Positions 8,701 through 16,259 of a DNA stretch of 64,000 bases are shown piece after piece. The notes under the pieces are model-generated. The model was not told where the DNA came from. It made no database searches and was given only the letters and a program-made list of their open reading frames with translations. This stretch comes from a virus: IMG/VR virus record IMGVR_UViG_3300036766_000194, positions 186,001 to 250,000 of that record. One strand, 5' to 3'. Each line of letters opens with the position of its first letter. Within the stretch, counting starts at the first letter, position 1. The position numbers were made by a program, and so were the translations under genes.

Positions 8701-9893
8701 AGAAGTTGTACGAATTCAAAACTCTTTTCAAGTTCTGGATTTTCGTCAACAAAAGTTTCTACGTTGTTGACTAATTCACGAACATATTGCTTAAAGGCAT
8801 CATGAGAAAGTCCGGTTCTTTTCATCCACTCATCAGCATACATTCTACGGCTACTATGAGAAGATTTGGTATCCTCGCGAGCATCACGCAACATCAAACT
8901 GAACAGTAATTTGTAATTCTTAGCCTGCTGAGGCTTGTACTTCTTATCTATCCAATCATTAAAGAGTTTAGAGAAACGGGATATGTCTTCCCACTGCATA
9001 GTTTCTTCTACTTCTGGTTGTGTTGCGTGCTCGGGAATGTCAAGAATATTTGTGGTGAGATCACCCTCAGGATTTCTCATTCCTCCCCTACTAGGACTCG
9101 ATGTACTAGCAGACTCGTCCGTCTCCTTAAACATAGGAACAGTACCACCATAGGGCTTAACATCTTTGGAATGACATTTAGGACAATTTAAACTTTCTTT
9201 TGAACTTCCAGAAAAGAAAGTTTTTCCACAGTCTTCGCACTTGTATCGACGACCCGAAGGAGTATCTACACTCTGACTCAAACGACGGAGATTATCCACA
9301 GCATCACTATAGCGCCAAGAAAACAGAGTTTTTAGATATTCAGTGACTCTTTTTTCAAGAGGCTTGTCTTTATATTGTTGAAGAGGTTTCCAACTATTCA
9401 TAGCCTCTTCAAACTTACTAAGAGCATTACGGTCCCAAAGTTCCTTGATAATAATTTCCTGAGCAGCTTCTCGTATCAGTTCTTTATCATGAACATTGGT
9501 GTTACTATACAATCGGGATAGGTATGTCGTATTAAACCAACCATCCCAGTTCATCTTGGGATCAATAGGCATGCCCGCTTGTTTTAGTGCTTCATGGACA
9601 ATCACAGAAAACTTTAGACTAGCACAGAAACGAAATCTGGCCGCTATTCTGGCGAATAGAGGTGACAGCGGAACCATCGCTGCAAATTTTTCTGCGGTTA
9701 GATTTATAGGTTGCCCAGCTAAGTTAGTGACGCACAGAACGGTCTTATTGGAACTCGTAACCTTAGCGGTTACGCGGAACACAGGACCAGCTAGGGTATG
9801 AACGATGTCCCCAGTTTCTAACTTGGCGAGCTTTCTAAGATCTACCGCTTGTAGTTCAGCGCCTACTATTTTGTTCAAAATGTTAAAGTTCAT
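5799..9893 (-). CDS. 1364-aa zinc-ribbon and BRCT protein
   Basis: A very large multidomain protein. Residues ~1-210 are helical. A four-Cys ribbon follows at ~215-245 (CEDCGKTFF...CPKC). A second helical block occupies ~300-400, then a proline/glutamine-rich linker (~420-480). Two more ribbons (CTNCGS...CQGCG and CPLCGH...CHSC) lie between ~700 and 800. Near residues 1158-1237 is a clear BRCT domain (LSGITFCITGVFPEKRDEI, VTRSTQVLIVGE, KTQAA), the type found at the end of NAD-dependent DNA ligases. BRCT domains bind proteins, phosphopeptides or DNA ends; no ligase catalytic core is present. It lies in the virion gene block, so it may be an internal or DNA-associated virion protein, but this is inference. 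An internal stretch also recurs, scrambled and inverted, at 1.76 kb. Confidence 0.75.
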   Translation of the reverse strand: MNFNILNKIVGAELQAVDLRKLAKLETGDIVHTLAGPVFRVTAKVTSSNKTVLCVTNLAGQPINLTAEKFAAMVPLSPLFARIAARFRFCASLKFSVIVHEALKQAGMPIDPKMNWDGWFNTTYLSRLYSNTNVHDKELIREAAQEIIIKELWDRNALSKFEEAMNSWKPLQQYKDKPLEKRVTEYLKTLFSWRYSDAVDNLRRLSQSVDTPSGRRYKCEDCGKTFFSGSSKESLNCPKCHSKDVKPYGGTVPMFKETDESASTSSPSRGGMRNPEGDLTTNILDIPEHATQPEVEETMQWEDISRFSKLFNDWIDKKYKPQQAKNYKLLFSLMLRDAREDTKSSHSSRRMYADEWMKRTGLSHDAFKQYVRELVNNVETFVDENPELEKSFEFVQLLMNVLRKKRKDEVVSEPKASSLTLAAVEEKQSATDPYANQQPNTSGSPVQVLDPAKQELQDKSKMPSLRTVQPGQMQQQQPQRTVAPEILPVKHGAEGSNWGVHGGEYDQLPKKCLSDLSQPFIAYYAVRWWQKELGFNVPREEAIRFIKEGGGGIWTEEELSAMPDITLSQIVLWIVSRQQQEESRNKTSGNEEELEKLRADLGKQLDDSETPKDPELQEALKRNKDEYNRRHGRPVTSAGEGRIEPEPEREKAYNAVMGRYGRYVEWEGDTLTIPRSYKGKIEELVHDSGGILEDADELMITSEDKESAKRGKHCTNCGSDQIQVLPQDGSYIDVCQGCGNTGNFSNFMAVSEADISGGQLVNSQCPLCGHSPIYLEDPSHNLPNKYYCHSCNKGFDEIVDRDTSPGEHADNPGPWDRHGKPLTSSNKLTADEGDSDQDYPNLTQLTWYGTPNLISKSLDILEKMPANFIAIFWEGGYGGAGTIRVAPLKIAPKTLQEFADVFESEPRYVAAAAAEGYYSFISKEDLISAFEQLLQNPGQDPSYFTDTEGMNSLMELPDWEAQYRRYHKFSSTKRYEYYGHGQIHFENKTQVWLWYGEIMGQLSDGMWENAPPRNHWEPLADANVSVGTPGMKDVWTKRIYNFSRSDLLSLVGDRMLWYGKGAIAYPNIADDESVIRAIGVVGQTQGKLFYDFQKSDFAKAEEYTGDNLALIVTKLNDAKYSRSQMVGDLKQMSDVIAGRKSKLSPHAPASEDQSGEAPKQILSGITFCITGVFPEKRDEITKKLVNLGAVAHGSVTRSTQVLIVGEKPGRDKTQAAARLGTKEVGIEYLQDVFDKAGVPFGKKACWKSAFLISAAPSNFSGRQSLAAGGKRAAPNWLNDLETRGYSRDTMAVQVVGVKDGEITPNGHGYQMFPNLTEAKKVFPDLDPDHSGKRFSWAMRGETPGPDSYPAMRFESWAAEQMYST

Positions 9894-10576
9894 GTTTGAG
9901 CCTTCTTATGAGGATTCGGCATTGGGTATTTATCTAGATTACGCAATCTCGATTCACGAAGTTTAGCGCGGGTTTCAAGAGTGTGCGTTTTCCCAAAGAA
10001 ATGATTCTTTTCACCTTTCACTGAATCACGTTGTTTATTACAAGATTCTTGACTACGGGTTAGTCCTATATGAGAATCGCGAAGTTTATGTAAAGTTTCC
10101 TCACTAGCTTTTTTACCAAGACGACCATTATGGATAGCTTTTAGTCCTTCAGGAGTATGGTTAGGATGACTTCCTGTCATCTTTTTTGTGAAATTTTCAC
10201 GGATTTCTGATAGTGTCCACATTTTTCTAGAAGCAGTCGCGATCTTCTCTTTTGTTTTTGAAGTGTGAGGTCCCGTGAAACCTTCTCCGCCACGACAAAT
10301 ATTATAACCGATGTCGGGATGCTGAGATTTCAAACTTTTTATGAGCAACTTCTCGTACTCGCAGATTTCTCGATTAGTTTGACCTTCAAAAAGAGGGAAA
10401 ATGTGAAAATGCTCAGGACCGTATTTGCGGATAGCCTTATAAAGATGGGAACGCAAAGACACGTAGTGTTTTGCGTCGTAAAATTTCTGCTTCAGGTATC
10501 GGGTTAAGCAGGACCCTGTAGTCTTACCGATGTAGATTTTCCAAGTTACATCACAAACAATTAGGTATACAAACAC
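9890..10576 (-). CDS. GIY-YIG homing endonuclease with NUMOD3 repeats
   Basis: The product has 228 residues. FVYLIVCDVTWKIYIGKTT is the GIY-YIG pair, followed by TRYL and LYKAIRKYGPEHF. Downstream are NUMOD3-type repeats (TGPHTSKTKEKIATASRK, KASEETLHKLRDSH, FFGKTHTLETRAKLRE) that bind the DNA target. The start is GTG behind GAGGAGGG, which sits in an inverted repeat. Its TGA stop overlaps the ATG of the 1364-codon gene, so it has been inserted exactly at a gene junction without breaking translation of its neighbour. Confidence 0.85.
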   Translation of the reverse strand: MFVYLIVCDVTWKIYIGKTTGSCLTRYLKQKFYDAKHYVSLRSHLYKAIRKYGPEHFHIFPLFEGQTNREICEYEKLLIKSLKSQHPDIGYNICRGGEGFTGPHTSKTKEKIATASRKMWTLSEIRENFTKKMTGSHPNHTPEGLKAIHNGRLGKKASEETLHKLRDSHIGLTRSQESCNKQRDSVKGEKNHFFGKTHTLETRAKLRESRLRNLDKYPMPNPHKKAQT

Positions 10577-10581
10577 GAAAT

Positions 10582-10599
10582 CCCTCCTCTAAGGGAGGG
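10582..10599 (-). promoter_or_regulatory. Ribosome-site hairpin of the GIY-YIG gene
   Basis: CCCTCC (10582-10587) pairs with GGAGGG (10594-10599). The transcript arm GGAGGG is the Shine-Dalgarno of the endonuclease, so this would lower its translation. That would be reasonable for a selfish gene, although the same layout precedes ordinary structural genes. Confidence 0.45.
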
Positions 10600-10624
10600 T
10601 CTCATAGTTAGAAAACGTAAGTCG

Positions 10625-10843
10625 TTAATCTAAATTTACGTCGTTAGGATCCCAGCTCGTCTTTTCTCCTTCTTTTAATACAGACGAAAGGATGTCAGTG
10701 TATTCACTGTGGTCTTCAATAGCCTGGGGAGCTTTAGGTGCCCCATTCTGATCAGCCACAGACACTGCTATTTTCATACGCTTATGCTCACCTGTAAGCA
10801 GAGAGTTCATAGCGGTTGCGTCAACTTTTGCTATTTTTGCCAT
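10625..10843 (-). CDS. Small hypothetical protein
   Basis: The product has 72 residues, starting MAKIAKVDATAMNSLLTG and ending in the acidic WDPNDVNLD. AGGAGC lies upstream of the ATG within a pseudo-palindromic stretch. It is acidic and has no Cys. It lies between the 109-residue protein and the GIY-YIG gene in the capsid-side operon. Function unknown. Confidence 0.55.
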   Translation of the reverse strand: MAKIAKVDATAMNSLLTGEHKRMKIAVSVADQNGAPKAPQAIEDHSEYTDILSSVLKEGEKTSWDPNDVNLD

Positions 10844-10917
10844 TCTAGTGCTCCTATGGGACTACGGGATGCCCCTCATTCTGGGGTCAAAAAGTCTAAA
10901 ATTTCGTAAGTTATGGA

Positions 10918-11247
10918 TTATGTTGGATAATAAATAGCTGTTAAGGCAAATCCTCCCAAAGTATTCGGGGGAGAACTAGAGTCTGTGAAGGGAGGATTCG
11001 GCATGTGGTGGATAACTTGGACTATGCCTTGTAAGTTGAAAGTCTTGTCGGCGAACAGCAAATAGCGATTGTTTACTGAGTCAAAAATGTAACTTGTTAT
11101 ATTTAACCCTTCTCCGTCTACATATACTTTTACATCTTTCGTAGGATCAAAAGAACCTGTAACGGCAGAAGAAAAGGGACCAGTTAAAGGAACACACTGA
11201 ATGACTATACGATTAGGATATGTCCCGGTTGTGGCTGCGTTAAGCAT
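10918..11247 (-). CDS. Beta-rich structural-type protein
   Basis: The product has 109 residues, with GAGGACAT ahead of the ATG and an 8-base overlap with the end of the SWIM-finger gene. The sequence is strand-rich and polar (NRIVIQCVPLTGPFSS, VKVYVDGEGLNITSYIFD, GIVQVIHHMPNPPF), like small virion or Ig-like phage proteins. The position between capsid-side genes suggests a minor virion protein. No family recognised. Confidence 0.6.
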   Translation of the reverse strand: MLNAATTGTYPNRIVIQCVPLTGPFSSAVTGSFDPTKDVKVYVDGEGLNITSYIFDSVNNRYLLFADKTFNLQGIVQVIHHMPNPPFTDSSSPPNTLGGFALTAIYYPT

Positions 11248-12607
11248 TAGATGTCCTCAAGAATGATGACTTCTTCTTAGGGGGTTTTTGAACAAGAGTT
11301 CTCTTGTAAGGAAGTCCTTTATGAAGGTGTGGTCCGGCAGGATGCTCTTCAATTTGTCCGGGCTTCTTCTTAGGAGCATTTTTCTCTTCCAGCAGCTTCT
11401 TATGCTTCTCTCGTATCAATTTACCTCGTTCTTCTTTTTCTTGCCATTTGAGAAATTCTTTATCTTCTTCCTCTGGTGTACTTGGTACAGTTACGATATC
11501 GGGCTTCTTCTCGGGCTTCTCTGGCTCTTCTACAGCCATTTCTTCCTCTTCACCAGGTTCTGTACGCTTTACAATACCCTGTTCTTTTAGAATACGTTCT
11601 CTTTCTCTCTTCTCCAATCCCTCTTGTAACTTTTGCTGTATCTGTTCATCCTTAGGAAGTAACTGGCGACGAATGGTAGGTGTGGGTTTACCCTCTTCTT
11701 CCCACTTTTCTTCCACTCTCTTTACCTCAAGTTTACGAATGATGTTATCCACGTTATGTTGAACAGACGGTAGAATGCGCTCAAACACTGATTTACAATG
11801 TTTGCAGATAACAAAATTACTACGAAGATCAAGACGTTTTGTAGGGGCTTGGAGCTTAGGGCGCGGTTCTCCTTCTAGCCCATCTCTCTGATGTAGATTC
11901 CACTGTGCTCCCCAGTAAAGGAAAGCAGGACAACTACAAGAAACACGTACATCAAGATTCTTAGCATCACCCGTTTCCTCCACCTTAGAAACATCAAAAT
12001 GAACACGAACTTCATGACCAGAAGGGTCTGATTCGGGGAGGTTACATTTTACATTGTAATCTAAGAATAGATCTTTGGGATCAGACTTACGGAGAATAGG
12101 AGTACAACCTGGACGATTCTTAACTGAAAAGGCATTCGTTTGTTGAACAAGATCGGGTAGAGACGCAGCAGACTTAGCAGCAAAAACACGACGATTTTCT
12201 AAAGAATCTAGAGCTTCTTCTATAGTCTTAAATTTTCGATGAAAAGGTGGATTGTAAGATTCAATCAAAACTTCTTTACTAGAGTTAGCTCCCTGTAAAA
12301 AGTCTATGATATGAGAACGGATCCGAGGGGTTAATTCTTTAAATTCTACAAAATAATCCCTAGAATACACAGCCACACGTATGCACCCAGCATCTAAAGC
12401 AGTCCTAGTGTTTGTATAACCCAATTCTTGAGCCAGGTTTGTATGTGGATCTACAAGTCTTGGTAGTAGAGGATGAATAGTTCCTTCTGTATCTATCCAA
12501 CCTCCATTCACATAGATAGAGGATTCTTCATCACGCGGGGTCAGACCGACCTTGTACGCGCCAGCAATAACACGTTTTAATGGGATGCGTATGTAGACTT
12601 TTTCCAT
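11240..12607 (-). CDS. SWIM zinc-finger protein
   Basis: The product has 455 residues. The middle contains a SWIM-type metal site: CSC at 224-226 and CKH at 268-270 (CxC...CxH), preceded by a strand pair (HEVRVHFDVSK, LDVRVSCSCP), as in SWIM domains that bind DNA or protein. The C-terminal ~150 residues are a highly charged Lys/Glu coiled region (EKRERERILKEQG, EEEDKEFLKWQEKEER) ending in a basic tail. The start ATG lies inside a long inverted repeat. The neighbours are virion genes, so a DNA-associated structural or packaging-accessory protein is possible. Function not established. Confidence 0.65.
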   Translation of the reverse strand: MEKVYIRIPLKRVIAGAYKVGLTPRDEESSIYVNGGWIDTEGTIHPLLPRLVDPHTNLAQELGYTNTRTALDAGCIRVAVYSRDYFVEFKELTPRIRSHIIDFLQGANSSKEVLIESYNPPFHRKFKTIEEALDSLENRRVFAAKSAASLPDLVQQTNAFSVKNRPGCTPILRKSDPKDLFLDYNVKCNLPESDPSGHEVRVHFDVSKVEETGDAKNLDVRVSCSCPAFLYWGAQWNLHQRDGLEGEPRPKLQAPTKRLDLRSNFVICKHCKSVFERILPSVQHNVDNIIRKLEVKRVEEKWEEEGKPTPTIRRQLLPKDEQIQQKLQEGLEKRERERILKEQGIVKRTEPGEEEEMAVEEPEKPEKKPDIVTVPSTPEEEDKEFLKWQEKEERGKLIREKHKKLLEEKNAPKKKPGQIEEHPAGPHLHKGLPYKRTLVQKPPKKKSSFLRTSNA

Positions 12608-12632
12608 TCCCTAGTCCTTCACTAAGGGAATG
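12605..12632 (-). promoter_or_regulatory. Inverted repeat covering the SWIM-gene start
   Basis: CATTCCCTAG (12605-12614) and CTAAGGGAATG (12622-12632) form an 8-bp core stem with two more pairs after a one-base bulge. The start codon and the AGGG ribosome site lie in one arm, so folding would block initiation. Confidence 0.45.
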
Positions 12633-12639
12633 AAAGTTC

Positions 12640-13062
12640 TTAAAGCAATTTGTCAAACACCCCGGCATTCATCAGTCTGTGTAATTCAGCCATAAATTTA
12701 CGTCCATGATCATCGAATTCAGGGTACGAACTTACATGACACATCTCATGAATTAGGGTAAGTTCCGTTTGATTAGGAGTGAGGTTATGTTTGGGATTAA
12801 TCTCAATGATAAATACCCCATTTTCATAAGAAGTAAATCCTGTATATTCGTCACTACCACCATAGCGAATTATCACTTTATTAGGCAATTTGGAAGAGAA
12901 GTATTTTTTGTTGTTATTCTTATACATTTCTTGTAATTCTATAATAGAAGGAGAATCAGAAGAACAAGCTGAAGGGGGTATCCTGCTGACAATATCAGTG
13001 TTTCCAATGCTAAGGACCATTAGAATTACTGTCGTAATTATAAATAATAAAATCTTTAACAT
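12640..13062 (-). CDS. SprT-like zinc metallopeptidase, membrane-anchored or exported
   Basis: The product has 140 residues. A hydrophobic N-terminal segment (residues 1-20, LKILLFIITTVILMVLSIG) is a signal or anchor. The zincin motif HEMCH lies at 105-109 (H105, E106, H109). The DDHGRKFMAEL block ~10 residues later fits SprT-like folds, in which another His completes the site. SprT-like proteases act on DNA-protein crosslinks, but with an export signal this one may act in the envelope. It follows the HNH gene closely. A second, unrelated zincin lies at 45.2 kb. Confidence 0.7.
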   Translation of the reverse strand: MLKILLFIITTVILMVLSIGNTDIVSRIPPSACSSDSPSIIELQEMYKNNNKKYFSSKLPNKVIIRYGGSDEYTGFTSYENGVFIIEINPKHNLTPNQTELTLIHEMCHVSSYPEFDDHGRKFMAELHRLMNAGVFDKLL

Positions 13063-13070
13063 TTGTACCC

Positions 13071-13397
13071 CTATGTGTACCCTAGCGGATGAGGATTTCC
13101 TTCACCATAAAATGTGACAATTGTCTTGGTTAAATCACGTCCTAAATTTATACCATTGATAAGCATTTTACGCATAACAAGAGCCTTAACATAACGACGA
13201 TATTCGCTTATTGTCATGTCGCCTTTGTCATTGTTACAACTCCAACAAGCGGGGAGTAGATTATAATCCAAATTCCTACCTCCACGCGAGCGAGGTTTGG
13301 CGTGATCAATTGTATCGGCATAGTGTCCGCAGTACCAACAACGACCACGGCACTTATACATAGTGCGCATCCACTTAATTTTAGGCACGCGAGACAC
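13071..13397 (-). CDS. HNH endonuclease
   Basis: The product has 108 residues. The HNH core is CRGRCWYCGHYADTIDHAKP with a following Gly/Arg loop (RSRGGRNLDYNLLPACWSCNNDKGD). Two CxxC pairs hold a structural zinc, and the DH pair with a later Asn gives the catalytic site. The length and fold match free-standing phage HNH homing endonucleases. It is close to both neighbours and in the same orientation as the capsid genes. Confidence 0.85.
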   Translation of the reverse strand: MSRVPKIKWMRTMYKCRGRCWYCGHYADTIDHAKPRSRGGRNLDYNLLPACWSCNNDKGDMTISEYRRYVKALVMRKMLINGINLGRDLTKTIVTFYGEGNPHPLGYT

Positions 13398-13408
13398 AAA
13401 AACCTTTC

Positions 13409-13834
13409 TTAGATGCTAACATCATCAACTTTTAGTTTTTTAACTTGAGGTTTAGCTTGAGGAGCCTTGGGCTTTTCCTTAACTTCAGGTTCTACCACTA
13501 CTACCCCAACGACTTCCGTAACAGGTTCAATGACTGGAAGTTCAATGACTGGAAGTTCAACAACAGCAAGTTCAGGGGCCGGGAGGGCTGATGGAGAGTC
13601 CTTTATATCATCAAAGAATCTGCCCTTAACTAGGGCTTCTATAGATATAGAAGACTGACCAGGCAACACCCTCGCTATCTGCTCATTCCTGTAAATGGTT
13701 AAATTGTTATTATTCTGGGCATCAAATACCAAAATATCCCCTGGACGCGTGAGGAATCCTTCGATGTTCCTGCCGTTTATATCATAACCACCCGACAAAT
13801 GAACAGCTTTTTTTACAACAAACGATTTTTGCAT
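13409..13834 (-). CDS. Capsid-adjacent protein with Pro/Val/Glu linker
   Basis: The product has 141 residues. The first ~75 residues are a compact beta-rich domain (FVVKKAVHLSGGYDINGRNIEG, GDILVFDAQNNNN, RNEQIARVLPGQ). The rest is a Pro/Val/Glu repeat linker (VVELPVIELPVIEP) and a basic end (KPQVKKLKVDD). This head-plus-flexible-tail layout, directly downstream of the major capsid gene, fits a head decoration or fibre protein. The ribosome site is CGGAGG within CTCTACGGAG. Confidence 0.6.
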   Translation of the reverse strand: MQKSFVVKKAVHLSGGYDINGRNIEGFLTRPGDILVFDAQNNNNLTIYRNEQIARVLPGQSSISIEALVKGRFFDDIKDSPSALPAPELAVVELPVIELPVIEPVTEVVGVVVVEPEVKEKPKAPQAKPQVKKLKVDDVSI

Positions 13835-13860
13835 GAAAATGATATTTGAGCCTCCGTAGA

Positions 13861-13869
13861 GTTAATACT
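13861..13869 (-). promoter_or_regulatory. AGTATTAAC promoter-like motif
   Basis: The minus-strand nonamer AGTATTAAC contains a TATTAA -10-like hexamer and lies 27 bases upstream of the 13.83 kb start. The same nonamer occurs at 41106-41114, 41160-41168 and 44294-44302, each upstream of a minus-strand gene. No consistent -35 box is seen. Confidence 0.3.
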
Positions 13870-13892
13870 CTAAAATAGGTTCTATAAAACAA

Positions 13893-13924
13893 AACGACCC
13901 TTGACTTTTCAGCCGAGGGTCGTT
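13893..13924 (-). terminator. Rho-independent terminator after the capsid gene
   Basis: AACGACCCT and AGGGTCGTT form a 9-bp stem just downstream of the capsid stop. In the minus transcript it is followed by TTGTTTT. It would set the capsid message apart from the next gene, which has its own promoter-like motif. Confidence 0.75.
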
Positions 13925-13946
13925 AGGAAGTTATTCCCGCTATTGT

Positions 13947-14924
13947 TTAGCGGTCAGAAGTACCTACTCCAGAACCCGTACCAGTTGTTGCGCCACGGGT
14001 GATGAGCACGCGTTGAACTCCGCTCGGGTTGAATACGAGGAAGCCCAGGTTCTCGAAGATCGAGAAACCGATCTGACGAAGGTCAGGACGATCTGCCGAC
14101 ATAACCGTTAGAGGGATACGCTCAGGGATAACGCCAAGGAACTCTGCGTCTGCCAGAACATAAAATGTGCCGTAGCCAATTTTACGAGACTGGAGAAGCG
14201 TTGCGCCCCAGAGATAACCCATAACACCCGTCTTGAGCAGCTTGCGCTGAGTTTCACGGTCGATGTTAGCATCTGTCCACTTGAGCAAGTCAGCATAGTC
14301 GCGGGGGTTGAAGAAGACATAAGCGATAGACAGGTCGTGACGAGTAACCTGAGCAAAGCTATCTGCCATCTGGCTCACCGAGACTGGTGCTGTGATTGTC
14401 TGGTCGATGTTGTAGACGTAGTCGTTTACGTTGGAGCCAGCTGCAGCGTTAGCTGCTACTGCCACACCATCAAACAACTGGAATACATAAGCATCTTCCT
14501 GTGCGCCAACTTCTGCCTTAGCAAGGTTGAGCGCACGGGCGACCAAGTCAAAACGGCGTTCTTTGATCTGCGTGATCGGAATCATCGGGTTAGAGACGAT
14601 TTCGAACGTAGGAACGGTTACGCGCTTTGGCTTTGTGACGGAAACGATGTCTCCACCCTCTTCACCAACTACGAATGCCTCAACGAACGAGCCACCCTGT
14701 AAATCGGTGTTGACGGATCCACTGACATCAAATTCCTTGTCGTAGATCGGGAGTGCGCCATCAGGAAGCGTCTCGACCATGAGTGCCTTACGTGCGATAC
14801 TCATATAGTCGCGACGACGGCGGAGTGAAGGACCCAACGATGCGGCCAACTTCTGACGTCCACCTGCGGTCTTGAGCAACTGCCCAAGCATTGCGGTTTG
14901 CTGCTGTGTTCTAGAAAGATTCAT
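13947..14924 (-). CDS. Major capsid protein (HK97-fold candidate)
   Basis: The product has 325 residues. An N-terminal basic helix (GRRQKL-type, SLRRRRDYMSIARKALM) is followed by an E-loop-like acidic/Gly region (YDKEFDVSGSVNTDLQGGS, VGEEGGDIVS). Then come the spine-helix-like IKERRFDLVARALNLAKAEV and P-domain/A-loop strands (YVFFNPRDYADLLKW, GYLWGATLLQSRKIG). The pattern VVxNPxDYxxL...GxLWGxxxxxS matches HK97-type phage capsid proteins. The context supports this: a decoration protein upstream, a terminator downstream, and protease and scaffold candidates nearby. The ribosome site AAGAGAC lies near CTCTAAGAGAG. Confidence 0.75.
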   Translation of the reverse strand: MNLSRTQQQTAMLGQLLKTAGGRQKLAASLGPSLRRRRDYMSIARKALMVETLPDGALPIYDKEFDVSGSVNTDLQGGSFVEAFVVGEEGGDIVSVTKPKRVTVPTFEIVSNPMIPITQIKERRFDLVARALNLAKAEVGAQEDAYVFQLFDGVAVAANAAAGSNVNDYVYNIDQTITAPVSVSQMADSFAQVTRHDLSIAYVFFNPRDYADLLKWTDANIDRETQRKLLKTGVMGYLWGATLLQSRKIGYGTFYVLADAEFLGVIPERIPLTVMSADRPDLRQIGFSIFENLGFLVFNPSGVQRVLITRGATTGTGSGVGTSDR

Positions 14925-14948
14925 AGTAGTCTCTTTTCATCCTCTCTC

Positions 14949-15458
14949 TTAGAGCAAGCTCGCAACGCCAAGCCAAGGCTCGGTTGCGGTTGGAATGTGT
15001 GTGCATACGCCGACAGCAGGGTTTCCTGAGAGAGTACCCTTACGAGCACTCGAGGTATACTTGCCGATATTAGTGCTAGTGGTTCCGCCGCAATAAACAT
15101 ATGCTCCTACAACGAAAGTTGCAGAGGCATCGTAGGCTTCGGAATCAACGATTCCTTGCCAAAATGCGCGAACAACAGGGGCTTTCTTCGAACCCGCAGG
15201 TCCGATTGCGCCAGCGAACTCACCCGGACCGTTGAGCAGTGTTGCATAGGGCACTTGTGCCGCTGCCGTATCTGCATCGCACGGAACCGCGACTACGCCG
15301 CGCCCTGCAGTTGCAGAAGTTTTAAGGGCAACGATAATTCCACCCTTGTAACCTGCAGCCGAAAGAACAGCCTGGTCAGTTCCTGGATCGCCAGTCAGTG
15401 TAACATCCGGAACAGTAGTTCCGTCGTTCTGACCATAATAGATCAGTTTAAGTGACAT
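14949..15458 (-). CDS. Capsid decoration/cement protein candidate
   Basis: The product has 169 residues from ATG 15458 (MSLKLIYYGQNDG...), chosen because GGAGAACC precedes it; an upstream frame extension is basic and unlike the protein. It is Gly/Ala/Thr-rich and strand-rich, with SATFVVGAYVYCGGTTSTNIGKYTSS and TGDPGTDQAVLSAAGYKGG resembling head decoration (cement) proteins. Its location immediately upstream of the major capsid gene in the same operon supports this. Identity is inferred from composition and context. Confidence 0.55.
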   Translation of the reverse strand: MSLKLIYYGQNDGTTVPDVTLTGDPGTDQAVLSAAGYKGGIIVALKTSATAGRGVVAVPCDADTAAAQVPYATLLNGPGEFAGAIGPAGSKKAPVVRAFWQGIVDSEAYDASATFVVGAYVYCGGTTSTNIGKYTSSARKGTLSGNPAVGVCTHIPTATEPWLGVASLL

Positions 15459-15610
15459 ATTTTTGGTTCTCCAATGTAGCTTTTGAATTTTGTATTTATC
15501 CCAGTCTAGCGGGTTGGAGACCCGGTAAGACTTTAGGATGAATACAATGACTACATTCATTATGAAAAAGTTAGTAAAGAAAGCATTAAACTAGCGAACT
15601 CCTAAACATT

Positions 15611-16216
15611 ATGTCCTTAGTGTATCTAATACATTGCACGCTTTCTAAAAAACCTTATATTGGGCAAACTATTCAATCTCTAAAAGATAGGTGGAAAGGG
15701 CACTGCTCCGATGCCCGAGCAGGGTCAAAAACTCATTTAGCTAATGCTATTCGCAAGTATGGAGCAAATGCATTTGAATTGTCCGTAGTATGTGAGGGTG
15801 AATTCACACAGCAAGAATTAGATAATCTAGAAAAACTCTGGATCATAGTGTTAAATGCACATGAAACGGTGGGAGGATATAATCAAACTTGGGGAGGAAC
15901 TAGTAATGCAGGATATTGGCATAGGGGCAAAAAGCGTTCTCCAAAAACCTGTGAAAAAATCAGAAAAGCTAAATTAGGAAACAAAAATCCGATGTTTGGG
16001 AAAAAGAATCCAAAAGGCTCTTTTTCAGCAACTAATAATCCTATGAAAGGAAAACGTAAATCTAAGGCATGGAAACAAAAAGTAAGCAAAATCATGTCAC
16101 ATCCAAGAACTCTTGAACATTACCAGGCTGTTCTATTAGGTAGAAGATCAAAAGGTCAGCACATCAAAAAAGAAGTTTGTAAAAAATATCAAATTTCTTA
16201 TCTAGACAAATACTAA
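15611..16216 (+). CDS. GIY-YIG homing endonuclease (plus strand)
   Basis: The product has 201 residues. SLVYLIHCTLSKKPYIGQTI gives the GIY-YIG core, then LKDRWKGH with the catalytic Arg, and LANAIRKYGANAFEL. Basic NUMOD repeats follow (KRSPKTCEKIRKAKLGNKNP, MFGKKNPKGSFSATNNPMKG). It lies on the plus strand inside a minus-strand virion block and is followed by the 257-bp duplication. That suggests the insertion event and the duplication may be linked. Confidence 0.85.
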   Translation: MSLVYLIHCTLSKKPYIGQTIQSLKDRWKGHCSDARAGSKTHLANAIRKYGANAFELSVVCEGEFTQQELDNLEKLWIIVLNAHETVGGYNQTWGGTSNAGYWHRGKKRSPKTCEKIRKAKLGNKNPMFGKKNPKGSFSATNNPMKGKRKSKAWKQKVSKIMSHPRTLEHYQAVLLGRRSKGQHIKKEVCKKYQISYLDKY

Positions 16217-16240
16217 CTTTTCTCCAATCCCTACAGTAGA

Positions 16241-16253
16241 GTATAATTGGAGG
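16241..16253 (+). promoter_or_regulatory. TATAAT plus GGAGG ahead of the duplicated ORF
   Basis: CAGTAGAG is followed by TATAAT (16242-16247) and GGAGGAACGTC directly before the ATG at 16260. If TATAAT is a -10 box the message would begin within a few bases of the start codon. The leading CAGTAGA matches the motif upstream of three minus-strand genes. Confidence 0.35.
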
Positions 16254-16259
16254 AACGTC

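Noticed and set aside
10869-10888. CCCC...GGGG hairpin considered as a terminator
   Set aside because: The T-run is on the 5' side for the minus strand and absent on the plus strand.
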